Source: JAICYJ01 sp963797565 | GTDB lineage: Bacteria > Actinomycetota > Thermoleophilia > Gaiellales > JAICJC01 | Direction: 5' to 3' | Assembly: GCA_963797565.1 (NCBI GenBank) | Contig: CAWCPM010000010.1 | Location: 1-64,000 of the forward strand | DNA length: 64,000 nucleotides | Shown: positions 43,791 through 54,040 of the stretch, one piece after another | How positions within the stretch are numbered: position 1 is the first letter of the stretch | Layout of the letters: every line of letters begins with the position of its first letter | Position numbers and translations under genes: made by a program | Notes under the pieces: generated by a model | The model's input: only the letters and a program-made list of their open reading frames with translations | Databases searched by the model: none | Told to the model about the DNA's origin: nothing

Positions 43791-44353
43791 GCTTCGCTCC
43801 CAACTGGCAGGGGTGTGGTGATCAGTGCGCGGTGGATCTCGTCCAGCTCGCGCCGTACCGAGGCGTCCAGGAGGACGCCGCGGGCACGCAGCACGATCCC
43901 GCCGATGATGGCGGGGTCGATCTTGGCCTCAAGCCGTGCCCGCAGGCCGGTGGCCTGCTCGATGCTCTGCTGCAGCTGCTGCGACTGGGCGGAGCCGAGC
44001 TCGACGGCGGTGGTGACCTCGATGTCGAGGATTCGCTCCTGCTCGGCGGCCAGCTCGGCGTAGGCCACGGACACGTCGTGCAACAGCGCCAGCCGGCCGT
44101 TGTCGACCAGCACCAGCATCGCGTTTCGCACCAGCGGGTCGGCGTCCTTCAGCAGCGCGGCAACGATCCGCTGCTTGGACTCGTGCGGCAGCCGCGGGTT
44201 CAGCAACGAGCCCAGGGCACCGCGGTCGGAGGCCAGCGACTCCATGAAGTCGCCCAGGTCGGCGTCAACCGCAGGCACGCGGCCGGCCTCATCGGCAGCA
44301 CGGAACAGCGCCTCTGCGTAGACCCGCCCGCCGTGATCGATCAGCTCCGCCAC
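43787..44353 (-). CDS. atpH: F-type ATP synthase subunit delta
   Basis: 188 residues, mainly helical N-terminal domain (VYAEALFRAADEAGRV) and the conserved C-terminal strand-helix (KIDPAIIGGIVLRARGVLLDASVRRELDEI), typical of OSCP/delta. It links the F1 head to the b stalk. The GTG start overlaps the atpF stop by one base. Confidence 0.95.
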
Positions 44354-44913
44354 TACTCGCCGCCCTCCGCAGTCGTGCCCGACTCGGCGGGCGCGAACTG
44401 GCTGAAGTCGACGTCGGCCATGGCCTCATCGATCAGCCGCCGCTGCTCGGTCTCGTCCAGCTGCCCCCGCACGACCTTCTCAGCCGTGGCGACGGTCAGG
44501 TCGGCCAGCTGGTCGCGGATCGCCTGCAGCGAGGAGCGCGTCTCGGAGTCGATCTCGTCCTTGGCCCGCTTCAGCAGGCGGTTCTTCTCGGCCTCCAGCT
44601 CGGCGATGTCGCGGGTGCGCTGCTGATCGGCCGAGCGCCGCGCCTCGTCGATGATCTTGGTCGCCTCGCGGCGCGAGTCGGCGAGCGCCTGTCGGTACTC
44701 GGCCAGCGCCGACTGCGCCTCCTCGCGGGCGTGCTCGGCGGCGTCGATGTCGGCGGCGATGGCGTTGCGCCGCTCGTCGAGCGTGGCCTGAATCGGGCCG
44801 AAGGCGAACTTCTTCAGCACGACCAGGACGATCAGGAACGACACGATCGTCCAGAACATCAACCCGAAGTTGATGTCGATCAGGCTCGGTTTTGCGGCTT
44901 CCAGGATCAGCAT
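44353..44913 (-). CDS. atpF: F-type ATP synthase subunit b
   Basis: 186 residues. One TM helix (about 18-40, GLMFWTIVSFLIVLVVLKKF) and then a long charged helix rich in Ala/Glu/Arg (EEAQSALAEYRQALADSRRE), the peripheral-stalk coiled coil. Only one b-type gene is present, so it should form a homodimer. It starts 13 bases after atpE. Confidence 0.95.
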   Translation of the reverse strand: MLILEAAKPSLIDINFGLMFWTIVSFLIVLVVLKKFAFGPIQATLDERRNAIAADIDAAEHAREEAQSALAEYRQALADSRREATKIIDEARRSADQQRTRDIAELEAEKNRLLKRAKDEIDSETRSSLQAIRDQLADLTVATAEKVVRGQLDETEQRRLIDEAMADVDFSQFAPAESGTTAEGGE

Positions 44914-44926
44914 CTGCCCAGCGCTC

Positions 44927-45172
44927 CTAGGTGATCGCGTATGCGACGAAGGCCATGCCCAGGGCGTAGAACACGATCGCCTCGGTGAGGGCGAAGCCCA
45001 GCCACATCATGCCGGTCAGCTGACCGCGCAGCTCGGGCTGGCGGCCGACGGCCTCGATCGTCTTGCCGAAGATGATGCCGACGCCGATGCCCGGTCCGAT
45101 GGCGCCGAATCCGGTCGCCAGACCCAGCACGATCGTCTTTGCTGCGTCGTTGACGTTGCCTTGAACAGCCAT
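44927..45172 (-). CDS. atpE: F-type ATP synthase subunit c
   Basis: 81 residues, two TM helices. Helix 1 carries the glycine pattern GFGAIGPGIGVGIIFG; the loop has GRQPE; helix 2 has LGFALTEAIVFYALGM with the ion-binding Glu. The Glu is followed by Ala rather than the Ser/Thr of sodium-type rings, so proton coupling is likely. The ATG has a GGAGAACC site upstream. Confidence 0.96.
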   Translation of the reverse strand: MAVQGNVNDAAKTIVLGLATGFGAIGPGIGVGIIFGKTIEAVGRQPELRGQLTGMMWLGFALTEAIVFYALGMAFVAYAIT

Positions 45173-45179
45173 GGTTCTC

Positions 45180-46058
45180 CTAGTGGTCGGGGTGGATTGC
45201 TCCACCGATGTAGATAGCGGAAAGAGCGGCGAAGATGTAGGCCTGCAGGGCGGCGATCAGCGTCGCCTCCAGCAGGTAGAGGGCGACTCCCATCGGGAAG
45301 CCGATGATGTGCACCGCGAAGGCGGCGTTGCCGAGCGAGGCCGCCATCAGGGCGCCGACGCCCAGGAACACGGCGATCACGAGGTGGCCGGCCAGCATGT
45401 TGAAGAACAACCGGAAGCTGAGCGATACCAGCCGCACGAACTGGGACAGCACCTCGACCACGGCGATCAGGCCGAACAGGATGGCGGCGCCGAAGGAGCC
45501 GGCCCGCAGCGGCCGCACGGGCGGCAGGCCGGCCGGGATCCAGCTCTTGAAGTAGCCACGCACGCCGTTGTAGCGAATGCCCTCGACGTGGGTGGCCACG
45601 AAGGTGACCAGCGTCAGGGTCAGCGCCACCGACAGGTTCGCCGATGCGGCGTAGATCTGCAGCTTTGGCACGTCGACCCCGAGCAGCTCCACGCTCTCGC
45701 CGCTGAACGGCAGCGGGATGAAGCCGATCACGTTCATCGCCCAGATGAAGATGAAGCAGGTGCCGACGTACGGGAACCAGATCCGCATCCCCTCCTCGGG
45801 CAGCCCGGCCTTGGCGATCTGGGTGTAGGCGGTGTCGTAGACCATCTCCAGGAAGGTCTGCCAGCGGCTGGGCTTGGCCTTCAGGCCCTTGCGGATGATC
45901 AGCAGCGGCACCAGGATCGCGGTCGCGGCCGACAGCCACAGGTAGACGACGCCCTTGTTGATGTCGAGCCCCAGCGGCAGGTCGACGTAGGGGTGGTTGA
46001 TGAAGTCGGTGAACTCCGAGACCGGGTTGAAATCGGAGGCGGCCAGCAGCGACAGCAT
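45180..46058 (-). CDS. atpB: F-type ATP synthase subunit a
   Basis: 292 residues, multiple TM helices. The essential Arg is in QFVRLVSLSFRLFFNMLAGHL, and the last helices include LLEATLIAALQAYIFAALSA. It forms the proton half-channels against the c ring. The gene follows the AtpI-like gene directly (stop and start are adjacent). Confidence 0.97.
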   Translation of the reverse strand: MLSLLAASDFNPVSEFTDFINHPYVDLPLGLDINKGVVYLWLSAATAILVPLLIIRKGLKAKPSRWQTFLEMVYDTAYTQIAKAGLPEEGMRIWFPYVGTCFIFIWAMNVIGFIPLPFSGESVELLGVDVPKLQIYAASANLSVALTLTLVTFVATHVEGIRYNGVRGYFKSWIPAGLPPVRPLRAGSFGAAILFGLIAVVEVLSQFVRLVSLSFRLFFNMLAGHLVIAVFLGVGALMAASLGNAAFAVHIIGFPMGVALYLLEATLIAALQAYIFAALSAIYIGGAIHPDH

Positions 46059-46451
46059 CTACGCGGTCCTCCCGGCGTGGGTGCGGATGTTGCGGTGCGT
46101 GAGGATGCGTGTGGCGATGTCGATCGTGACGAGCACCATGAACAGCACCACCGAAGATATCGCCTCGGTGCTGTCGTGGCGGGTGATCAGGAACAGCAAC
46201 AGCATCCCGATCCAGGGCCGCAGCAGCATGCTCGCGCCCAGCACGCCGACGGCGCGAAGCGCGCCCATCTGCACGGCACGGCGCTCCACCATCACCTGCG
46301 CCACGCGGTTCCCGGCCCAGATCGCCACGGCCCAGAACCAGCCCTCCAGCGGCAGGCCGGCCAGCGCGAACACCGGCAGGGCCAGGATCGCGAGGATGGC
46401 GTCCAGGTTGTGGAGGGCGAGCTTCTGGATTGTCGGTGTCTGGGTGCTCAT
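46059..46451 (-). CDS. AtpI-like membrane protein upstream of atpB
   Basis: 130 residues with about four TM helices (LDAILAILALPVFALAG, GWFWAVAIWAGN, AVGVLGASMLLRPWIGMLLLF, ISSVVLFMVLVTIDIATR). By position and size it matches the poorly conserved AtpI-type protein that begins many atp operons and may assist c-ring assembly. The ATG overlaps the stop of the preceding AtpZ-like gene in ATGA. Sequence identity to AtpI is not obvious by eye. Confidence 0.75.
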   Translation of the reverse strand: MSTQTPTIQKLALHNLDAILAILALPVFALAGLPLEGWFWAVAIWAGNRVAQVMVERRAVQMGALRAVGVLGASMLLRPWIGMLLLFLITRHDSTEAISSVVLFMVLVTIDIATRILTHRNIRTHAGRTA

Positions 46452-46642
46452 ATGTCCCGGTACTGGCGGTAGACGAGGTAGAAGCTGAGCGGCACCCCGA
46501 TGGCGAAGCCGACAGCCGCTCCTGCAAACGCGTTGCCCGCCAACCAGCCGACGCCGAGCCCGAGCGCCGCGCACACGATCAGCGCAGCGAGGAGGAACAT
46601 CCCCGCGCCCGCCGCCCTCGCGGCGGGTCGCTGCTCACCCAT
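46448..46642 (-). CDS. AtpZ/AtpI-family small membrane protein
   Basis: 64 residues with two TM helices (about 14-35 and 39-57) and the GLGVGWLAGNAFAGAAVGFAIG glycine-rich hairpin characteristic of AtpZ. It is usually the first gene of the atp operon and is linked to ion supply for the synthase. The next gene starts within its stop. Confidence 0.85.
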   Translation of the reverse strand: MGEQRPAARAAGAGMFLLAALIVCAALGLGVGWLAGNAFAGAAVGFAIGVPLSFYLVYRQYRDI

Positions 46643-46688
46643 GTGTCGGTCCCGTGCTCGCCGCCCTCAACATCCGGCGGGCGCAGGC

Positions 46689-46718
46689 AGTATGCCAGAA
46701 ACGGCGACTATGTGACAA
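46689..46718 (-). promoter_or_regulatory. Promoter for the atp operon (TTGTCA - 18 - CATACT)
   Basis: On the minus strand TTGTCA (46713-46718) and CATACT (46689-46694) are 18 bases apart, upstream of the AtpZ-like ATG at 46642. This suggests that atpZ-atpG are transcribed separately from wecA. Confidence 0.5.
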
Positions 46719-46781
46719 CCACGAATGCATGTTGCGATGGCCGCAAACCCGCATAGATCGGGAAAAACAGCGAAAAGGAGC

Positions 46782-47912
46782 TCATGCGGCCCGCTTGCTT
46801 TGTGGCACGTCCTCGCCAGCCCGCGATCGCAGCAGACCGATCGCCCGCAGGTGCCTCGCCTTCAGGATCTCGAGCAGGTAGATGACGTACACCGAGGTGC
46901 ACACGGCCAGCAGCCCCAGGACGACCAGCACCCCGATCGCCACCGGGCTCCAGTCGTGGCGGTGGTTGGGGACGAACCGGATCGCCAGCGCCAGCGCCGA
47001 CAGGATGCAGCACCAGCCGTACAGGTAGAGGGCCGTCCGCCGCTGCGAGAAGCCGATGTTCGCGAACCGGTGGTGGAAGTGCCAGCGGTCGGCCTGGTAG
47101 ATCGGCTGGCCGTGCTTGATGCGTTTCAGGATCACGAACGAGGTGTCGAGGATCGGCAGCGCCAGCACCATCAGCGGGAACACCAGGGAGACGGCCGCCG
47201 CCGTCTTCAGGACGCCCTGGATCGCGAGCGCGGCCAGCAGGTACCCCAGCATCAGCGACCCGGAGTCGCCCATGAAGATCGTGGCCGGGTTGAAGTTGTA
47301 GATCAGGAAGCCGAAGGCGGCTCCGGCCACGATCGCGCTGATGGCAGCCGCGTCGGCCCGCCCCAGCGACACGGACAGCACCGCGAACGTGAGCGAGGCG
47401 ATGCCGCAGAACCCGGCGGCGAGGCCGTCCAGGCCGTCGATGAAGTTCACGATGTTGACGATCGCAACGATCCAGAACACCGTCACCGGGTACTGCCAGA
47501 CGCCCAGGTCGAAGACGCCCACGAGCGGAAGGGTGACGTGGTCGATGGTCACCCCGAGCGCCGCCGGAATGCACGCGATCAGGACGATGCCGAGCATCTT
47601 GGCGCCCGGGTGCAGCGGCCGGATGTCGTCCAGCGCGCCCAGAGCGCACATCAGCGCAGCGCCGGCGATGATCCCCCAGAACCCGTGGCTGTGGCCGAGC
47701 GCGGCCGACGGGATCACGATCGCACCCAGGATCGCCAGGCCGCCCAGTAACGGCGTCGGGCGTTGGTGCATACGACGCTCGTCGACCGAGCGGTCGACGA
47801 TGCCCGTCATCCAGGCCACCTGTGATACGACCGGCGTCAGCAGCACCGCCAGCAGGAACGCGACCGCAAAGCCGACCACGGCCGCCTGATAGTCGATCAG
47901 CCCGCCGTTCAT
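46782..47912 (-). CDS. Undecaprenyl/decaprenyl-phosphate N-acetylglucosaminyl-1-P transferase (WecA/TagO type)
   Basis: 376 residues, about 10-11 TM helices. The first catalytic block is RRMHQRPTPLLGGLAILGA; later ones are NIVNFIDGLDGLAAGF (metal-binding DGLDG), FNPATIFMGDSGSL and the cytoplasmic QPIYQADRWHFHHRF with the HIHH-like loop. It transfers GlcNAc-1-P from UDP-GlcNAc to the lipid carrier, starting wall polymer synthesis, which the LCP protein could finish. The ATG follows a TACGCT box by 9 bases. Confidence 0.95.
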   Translation of the reverse strand: MNGGLIDYQAAVVGFAVAFLLAVLLTPVVSQVAWMTGIVDRSVDERRMHQRPTPLLGGLAILGAIVIPSAALGHSHGFWGIIAGAALMCALGALDDIRPLHPGAKMLGIVLIACIPAALGVTIDHVTLPLVGVFDLGVWQYPVTVFWIVAIVNIVNFIDGLDGLAAGFCGIASLTFAVLSVSLGRADAAAISAIVAGAAFGFLIYNFNPATIFMGDSGSLMLGYLLAALAIQGVLKTAAAVSLVFPLMVLALPILDTSFVILKRIKHGQPIYQADRWHFHHRFANIGFSQRRTALYLYGWCCILSALALAIRFVPNHRHDWSPVAIGVLVVLGLLAVCTSVYVIYLLEILKARHLRAIGLLRSRAGEDVPQSKRAA

Positions 47913-47945
47913 GTGCGCAAAAGCGTACAGGAGCGGTCGGGCACG

Positions 47946-48542
47946 CTACTTCGTCCCGTACAGCCGGTCGCCGGCGTCGCCGAGGCCGGGCAGGATGAAG
48001 CCCTGGTCGTTGAGCTCGCGATCGAGCGCCGCGACCACCACCTCGACGTCGGGGTGGTCGGCCTCCAGACGTGCCACGCCGACGGGCACGGCCACCAGCG
48101 CCACCATCGTCACCCGGCGGGCGCCCTGCTCCTTGCACAGGCGGATGGCGGCCGAGGCCGACCCGCCGGTTGCCAGCATCGGGTCGAGCACGATCACGTC
48201 GCGCGCGGCCAGGTCGCCCGGCAGCTTGCAGTAGTACTCGACCGGCAGCAGCGTCTGCTCGTCCCGGTAGAGGCCGACGAAGCCGACCCGGGCGACCGGG
48301 ATCAGGTCGAGCACGGCGTCCAGCATGCCGACGCCCGCGCGCAGGACGGCCACCACGCCCAGCTTCTTGCCCGACACGCGATGCGCGGACGTCAGCTCCA
48401 GCGGCGTCTGCACCTCGGTCGGCTCCAGCTCGAGGCCGCGGGTGGCCTCGTAGCAGAGGAAGGCGGCCAGCTCGCCGGCCAGCAGGCGGAAGTCGCGGGT
48501 GGTGGTCTCACGGTCGCGCAGCAGGCCCAGCTTGTGCTGCAC
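47946..48542 (-). CDS. upp: Uracil phosphoribosyltransferase, start codon lost
   Basis: 198 residues from the first usable GTG. The PRPP-binding motif VIVLDPMLATGGSA and the uracil-binding end DAGDRLYGTK are clear. Homologous coding continues upstream for about nine codons (ITIVDHPLVQHKL), matching the normal Upp N-terminus, but this extension meets a TAG with no ATG, GTG or TTG before it. A one-base loss near 48570-48578 is the likely cause. It salvages uracil to UMP. It overlaps the 3' end of glyA. Confidence 0.92.
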   Translation of the reverse strand: MQHKLGLLRDRETTTRDFRLLAGELAAFLCYEATRGLELEPTEVQTPLELTSAHRVSGKKLGVVAVLRAGVGMLDAVLDLIPVARVGFVGLYRDEQTLLPVEYYCKLPGDLAARDVIVLDPMLATGGSASAAIRLCKEQGARRVTMVALVAVPVGVARLEADHPDVEVVVAALDRELNDQGFILPGLGDAGDRLYGTK

Positions 48543-49869
48543 CAGGGGGTGGTCGACGATCGTGATGCGGCACTAGATGGTTGAGATACCCGTGCGCGAA
48601 GGCCGGGTACAGCGGCCGCGCCGCCATCAGCTCCCGCGTCCGCTCGCGCAGCGCCTTCAGGTCGGCGGCCGGATCCAGCGTCTCCAGGATGATCGCCCCC
48701 ACCTCGCGCATGTCGTCCTCATCCAGGCCGCGCATGGTTGCGGCCGGGGTGCCGATGCGGACGCCGGACGCGATCGTGGGCGGGCGCTCGTCGTAGGGAA
48801 CGGTGTTGCGGTTGACCGTGATCGCGACCTCGTGCAGGCGCTCCTCGGCGTCCTTGCCCGACCACTGCGTGGCGCGCAGGTCGAGCTGCAGCAGGTGGTT
48901 GTCGGTGCCGTCCGTGAGCAGCCGCAGGCCGCCGTCCATCAGGGTCTGGGCCAGCGTCGCCGCGTTCGTGACCACCTGCCGCTGGTAGTCGCGGAAGCCC
49001 TCGGTCTGGGCGATCTTGAAGCAGACGGCCTTTGCCGCGACGACGTGGCAGAGCGGGCCGCCCTGCAGACCGGGGAACACCGCCCGGTCGACGGCCTTGG
49101 CATGCTCGGCGCGCGACAGCACCAGCCCGGCGCGCGGGCCGGCCAGCGTCTTGTGCGTCGTCGACGTGACCACGTCGGCGTGCTCCACCGGGTTCGGGTG
49201 CAGGCCGGCCGCGACCAGCCCCGCGAAGTGCGCCATGTCCACCATCACCATGGCGCCCACCTCGTCCGCGATCTCACGGAAGCGGGCCGCGTCGATGACC
49301 CGCGGGTAGGCGGAGGCGCCTGCCACGATCAGCTTCGGCCGCACCTCGTGAGCAAGCCGCCGCACCTCGTCGAAGTCGATCAGCGAGTCCTCGCGGCGGA
49401 CGCCGTATGGGTGCACGTCGTAAAGGCGGCCCGAGAAGTTGACCTTGAGCCCGTGGGTGAGGTGGCCGCCGTGGTCAAGGCGCAGGCCCAGGATCGCGTC
49501 GCCGGGCTCGATCAGGGCGAAGTAGGCGGCCAGGTTGGCGGGCCCGCCGGCGTGCGGCTGGACGTTGGCGTGGTCGGCGCCGAACAGCTCCTTGGCGCGG
49601 TCGATGGCAAGCTGCTCGACCTCGTCCACCCACTCGCAGCCGCCGTAGTAGCGGTGCCCCGGGTACCCCTCGGCGTACTTGTTGGTCAGCACCGAGCCGA
49701 CCGCCTCCAGCACGGCGGGCCAGGTGAAGTTCTCCGAAGCGATCAGCTCCAGCTGATCACGCTGGCGGCCCAGCTCGCTGTCGATCAGCGCCGCGACGGC
49801 GGGATCGGTCTCGGCCAGCCCGGCCGTCTGGAACTGCCTCAAGGTGTGCTCGGCCGTGGCCACCGGCAC
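48508..49869 (-). CDS. glyA: Serine hydroxymethyltransferase
   Basis: 453 residues as open frame, about 432 if it really ends near 48574. Motifs: LELIASENF, NKYAEGYPGHRYYGGCEWVDEVE, NVQPHAGGPANLAAYFALIEPGD and the PLP lysine in STTHKTLAGPRAGL. It interconverts serine and glycine with tetrahydrofolate. The last 20 or so codons overlap upp and look non-native (VPHHDRRPPPGAAQ), consistent with a frame error at the glyA-upp junction. The start is a GTG after an AAGGGGG site. Confidence 0.95.
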   Translation of the reverse strand: MPVATAEHTLRQFQTAGLAETDPAVAALIDSELGRQRDQLELIASENFTWPAVLEAVGSVLTNKYAEGYPGHRYYGGCEWVDEVEQLAIDRAKELFGADHANVQPHAGGPANLAAYFALIEPGDAILGLRLDHGGHLTHGLKVNFSGRLYDVHPYGVRREDSLIDFDEVRRLAHEVRPKLIVAGASAYPRVIDAARFREIADEVGAMVMVDMAHFAGLVAAGLHPNPVEHADVVTSTTHKTLAGPRAGLVLSRAEHAKAVDRAVFPGLQGGPLCHVVAAKAVCFKIAQTEGFRDYQRQVVTNAATLAQTLMDGGLRLLTDGTDNHLLQLDLRATQWSGKDAEERLHEVAITVNRNTVPYDERPPTIASGVRIGTPAATMRGLDEDDMREVGAIILETLDPAADLKALRERTRELMAARPLYPAFAHGYLNHLVPHHDRRPPPGAAQAGPAARP

Positions 49870-49904
49870 CGCCCCCTTCTTCGTCGGATCGGCTCGCGGC
49901 GATG

Positions 49905-50336
49905 CTACTCGATGGGCCCGGCATCCGGTTCAGCGGGGAGCGGCTCCACCGGCAGGCCGGCCGCCGCCCAGGCCTCGAAGCCGCCCTCCATGTCCGTGGC
50001 GCGGTCGAGCCCGAGCCGCTGCAGAGTGGCCGCAGCCAGGCTCGAGGAGTACCCCTGCTGGCACATCACGATCAGCGGGCCGGAGTAGGCGGCGAACCGC
50101 TCGTCGTACCAGTGCGAGCTGGGATCGACCCGCCACTCGAGCACGTTTCGGTGCACCCGGATCGAGCCGGGCACGACGCCGCCGGCCAGGCGCTGCTCGT
50201 GGCTGCGCGTGTCGACGATCACACCGCCCGCGCGCACGGCCGCCTCGGCCTGGTGCGGATCCAGCCGCCGCAGCAGCAGGCGCTCCTGATCGAGCAGGCG
50301 GTCGATCGGGCTGGGCGTCTTCGGGTCGTCGGTCAT
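49905..50336 (-). CDS. Rhodanese-like domain protein
   Basis: 143 residues. One rhodanese domain (about 28-130) with VIVDTRSHEQRLAGGVVPGSIRVHR and the active-site loop CQQGYSSS carrying the nucleophilic Cys. It may carry persulfide sulfur; the physiological partner is unknown. The ATG overlaps the sua5 stop in ATGA. It lies between sua5 and glyA, where other bacteria often keep unrelated small genes. Confidence 0.9.
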   Translation of the reverse strand: MTDDPKTPSPIDRLLDQERLLLRRLDPHQAEAAVRAGGVIVDTRSHEQRLAGGVVPGSIRVHRNVLEWRVDPSSHWYDERFAAYSGPLIVMCQQGYSSSLAAATLQRLGLDRATDMEGGFEAWAAAGLPVEPLPAEPDAGPIE

Positions 50337-50938
50337 CGCAGCAGCTCCAGTGCACGCTCCAGGCCGGGGCCCTCACGCAGGACCCGCGGCTCCGGGCCGG
50401 TGACGTCGATCACGGTGGACGGTACGCCGTCGAGCCGGCCTCCGTCCACCTCGAACGCGGCCGCCTCGCGGAGCTGCTCCGGCACCTGGTCGAGCCGGGA
50501 TGGATCGGGCCCGCCGCGCAGGTTGGCGCTGGTCATGAGCAGGCCGCCGGCCCCGTCTGCGAGGTCGGCGACGCCTGCGTCGAGCAGCGGCACGCGCAGG
50601 CCGATGCGATCGGGCGCGTCGCCGCAGAGGTGAGCCAGGCGGCCGGCCGGGTTGGGCACGACCAGCGTGTAGGGGCCGGGCAGCAGCACCCGGCAGGCGG
50701 CGGCGGCCTGCGAGCCCATCTCCGGCAGCACCTCCAGCAGCGCCGGCACCGAGCCCAGCACCGCCGCCGTGGCCTGGGTCGCGGGCCGTTGCTTGAGCGC
50801 GTACAGGCGCCGGCAGGCGTCGACATCGGCAGCGGCACAGGCGATGCCGTACACCGTGTCGGTCGGCAGCAGCGCCAGACCGCCGCCGGCCAGCAGCCGA
50901 GCCGCATCGGCGGGGACGGTTACCGCCACGGCGCCCAC
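50333..50938 (-). CDS. L-threonylcarbamoyladenylate synthase (Sua5/YrdC/TsaC family)
   Basis: 201 residues. The YrdC fold is shown by GGLALLPTDTVYGIACAA near residue 18, LYALKQRP (KxR motif), LPGPYTLVVPNP, LRVPLL and LLMTSANLRGGPDP. It makes threonylcarbamoyl-AMP for the t6A base of ANN-decoding tRNAs. It is the short form without the C-terminal Sua5 domain. The GTG start overlaps the prmC stop by 19 bases. Confidence 0.93.
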   Translation of the reverse strand: MGAVAVTVPADAARLLAGGGLALLPTDTVYGIACAAADVDACRRLYALKQRPATQATAAVLGSVPALLEVLPEMGSQAAAACRVLLPGPYTLVVPNPAGRLAHLCGDAPDRIGLRVPLLDAGVADLADGAGGLLMTSANLRGGPDPSRLDQVPEQLREAAAFEVDGGRLDGVPSTVIDVTGPEPRVLREGPGLERALELLR

Positions 50939-51758
50939 ACCACTCGCTCAATGCCGGCAAGATCGGCATCGATTCCCGCCTGGCCGTATCCGGCGGCGGC
51001 AAGCTCGTCGACCAGCGAGGGCGCCTGTCCGCTGCCGCACTCGAGCGCCAGGCTGCCGCCGTTCACCAACCGGCCCGCGGCCTCGGGCAGCAGCCGCCGG
51101 TAGACCTCGAGGCCGTCCGCACCGGCCACGGTGGCCAGCCGCGGCTCGTACTCGGCCACCTCCGGCTCCAGGTCGGCCATCTCCCGCTCCGATACGTACG
51201 GCGGGTTCGAGACGACCAGCCGGAAGCCGTCACCCGGCACCTGCGCCAGCAGGTCGGAGAGATGCAGCTCGACGTCCAGGCCCAGCCGCTCCGCATTGGC
51301 GGCGGCCACGTCGAGCGCATCCTGAGAGATGTCGCAGGCGACCACCTCTGCGTCCGGGCGCTCGGACTTGAGTGACAGCGCGATCGCGCCGGAGCCGGTG
51401 CCGACGTCGACGACGCGCGGGCGCTCGATGCCCTCCAGCAGCTCGAGGCAGCGGTCGACCAGCAGCTCCGTCTCGGGCCGCGGCACCAGCACGCGCGCGT
51501 CGACCGCGAGATCGAGACCGCGGAAGCCCCAGCTGCCGATCACGTAGGCCACCGGCTCGCGCAGGCCGCGGCGCCGCACCAGCTCCCGGCAGGCCGCCAG
51601 GTCGTCCTCGCCGAGCGGACGCTCGAACTGCGTATAGAGCTCGATCCGCGAGATGCCGAGGCCGTGCGCCAGCAGCAGCTCGGCGTCGAGGCGCGGGGTC
51701 GGGCTGCCGTGCTGCTCCAGGTAGCCGGTGGAGCGGCGGAGCACCTCCGCCAGGGTGA

Positions 51759-51762
<4 letters not shown>
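50920..51762 (-). CDS. prmC: Release factor glutamine methyltransferase
   Basis: 280 residues. An N-terminal helical domain (about 1-75) and the methyltransferase with VVDVGTGSGAIALSL and the hallmark VVSNPPYVSE. It methylates the GGQ glutamine of RF1 and RF2; both targets, prfA and prfB, are in this window and both retain GGQ. The GTG overlaps the prfA stop in GTGA. Confidence 0.96.
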
Positions 51763-52826
<1,064 letters not shown>

Positions 52827-52853
52827 GATGGAATGGAGGATACCGAGCGGTGA

Positions 52854-53774
52854 CTACGCCATGACTTCGACGCGGCTGACGCCGCGCTCGGCCTGAGACC
52901 GCTCTTCCGCCGCGAGCACGTCGCGGAGGGCGTTGATCGAGACCTCGACCTGGTCGAGCGTGGGCTCGCGCGTGGTCAGCGACTGCAGCCACAGCCCCGG
53001 CGCCAGCAGCTTGCGGACGATCGGGTTGTTCGGGTGCCGGGCGCCGAAGCGGATCAGCTCGTAGGCGAGCCCCGCGATCACGGGCAACAGCAGCACCCGC
53101 GAGGCGATCAGGATCGGCCAGGCCGGGCGGCCCACCAGCGCGAACACGAACACGGCGATCACCATCACCCACAGCAGGAAGGCGGTCCCGCAGCGCAGGT
53201 GGATCTTGGAGTAGGACTGGACGTTCTCGGGCGTCAGCTCGGCGCCGTCCTCGTAGGCGTTGATCGCCTTGTGCTCGGCGGCGTGGTACTGGAAGACGCG
53301 GTTCAGGTCGGGGATCAGGCCGATCACGTACAGGTAGCCGATCAGCAGCGACACGCGGATCACGCCCTCGACCAGCACGAACAGGATCGTGTCGTGGATC
53401 GGCAGCAGCTCTGTCAGGATCGCCGGCGAGACCTTGAACACGATCACCGTGAAGCCGATCGCCACCGCGAAGGCGAAGATCATCTGGCCGCGGGTGATCT
53501 CACCCGTGGGCAGGCCGTCGTCGCCCTCTTCGATGGACGCGACGCTGGCCGAGATGGCGAGCGCGCGGAAGCCGATGGCCAGCGACTCGCCCAGCGCCAC
53601 GACGCCACGGATCACGGGCAGCCGCAGCCAGCGGCGGCGCGAGGCGGGGCTGGTGACCGGGTTGCTGACGCACGAGACGCCGCCGTCCGGCCGCCGCACT
53701 GCGACGGACCACGACGACGGGGTGCGCATCATCACGCCTTCGAGAACCGCCTGACCACCGACATTCGCGCTCAT
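52854..53774 (-). CDS. DUF1385 membrane protein
   Basis: 306 residues from the MSANVGGQAVLEGVMMR start, which is the family beginning; an ATG at 53786 would add four residues. Several TM helices (about 95-115, 125-150, 200-235) and the conserved YHAAEHKAINAYE near 180, LRCGTAFLLWVM, and LAYELIRFGARHPNNP. The family is widespread next to rpmE and prfA, but its function is unknown. HAAEHK suggests metal binding by inference. Confidence 0.92.
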   Translation of the reverse strand: MSANVGGQAVLEGVMMRTPSSWSVAVRRPDGGVSCVSNPVTSPASRRRWLRLPVIRGVVALGESLAIGFRALAISASVASIEEGDDGLPTGEITRGQMIFAFAVAIGFTVIVFKVSPAILTELLPIHDTILFVLVEGVIRVSLLIGYLYVIGLIPDLNRVFQYHAAEHKAINAYEDGAELTPENVQSYSKIHLRCGTAFLLWVMVIAVFVFALVGRPAWPILIASRVLLLPVIAGLAYELIRFGARHPNNPIVRKLLAPGLWLQSLTTREPTLDQVEVSINALRDVLAAEERSQAERGVSRVEVMA

Positions 53775-53829
53775 CTTCGCAATCATTGTCGGCACGACGC
53801 AGGCGCGCAATGAGCGCCGGCGTTACGTG

Positions 53830-54036
53830 CTAGGAGCCGCTGCGGGCCTGGCGGCGGCGGAAGCGCTCCACGCGACCGCCCGTGTCCACCAGCTTCTGCT
53901 TGCCGGTGTAGAACGGATGGCACTCGGAGCAGATCTCGACCGACAGCTCGGGCTTGGTCGAACGCGTCAGAAACTCGTTGCCGCACGAGCAGTGCACCCG
54001 GGCGACGACATATTCGGGATGGATCTCAGTCTTCAT
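53830..54036 (-). CDS. rpmE: Ribosomal protein bL31, zinc-binding form
   Basis: 68 residues. Zinc ligands: CSCG (15-18 region) and CSECHPFYTGKQ, followed by the family end VDTGGRVERFRRR. Having the full Cys set marks it as the C+ form that binds zinc. It starts 4 bases after the threonine aldolase gene, so the two are probably co-transcribed. Confidence 0.97.
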   Translation of the reverse strand: MKTEIHPEYVVARVHCSCGNEFLTRSTKPELSVEICSECHPFYTGKQKLVDTGGRVERFRRRQARSGS

Positions 54037-54040
54037 GTCT

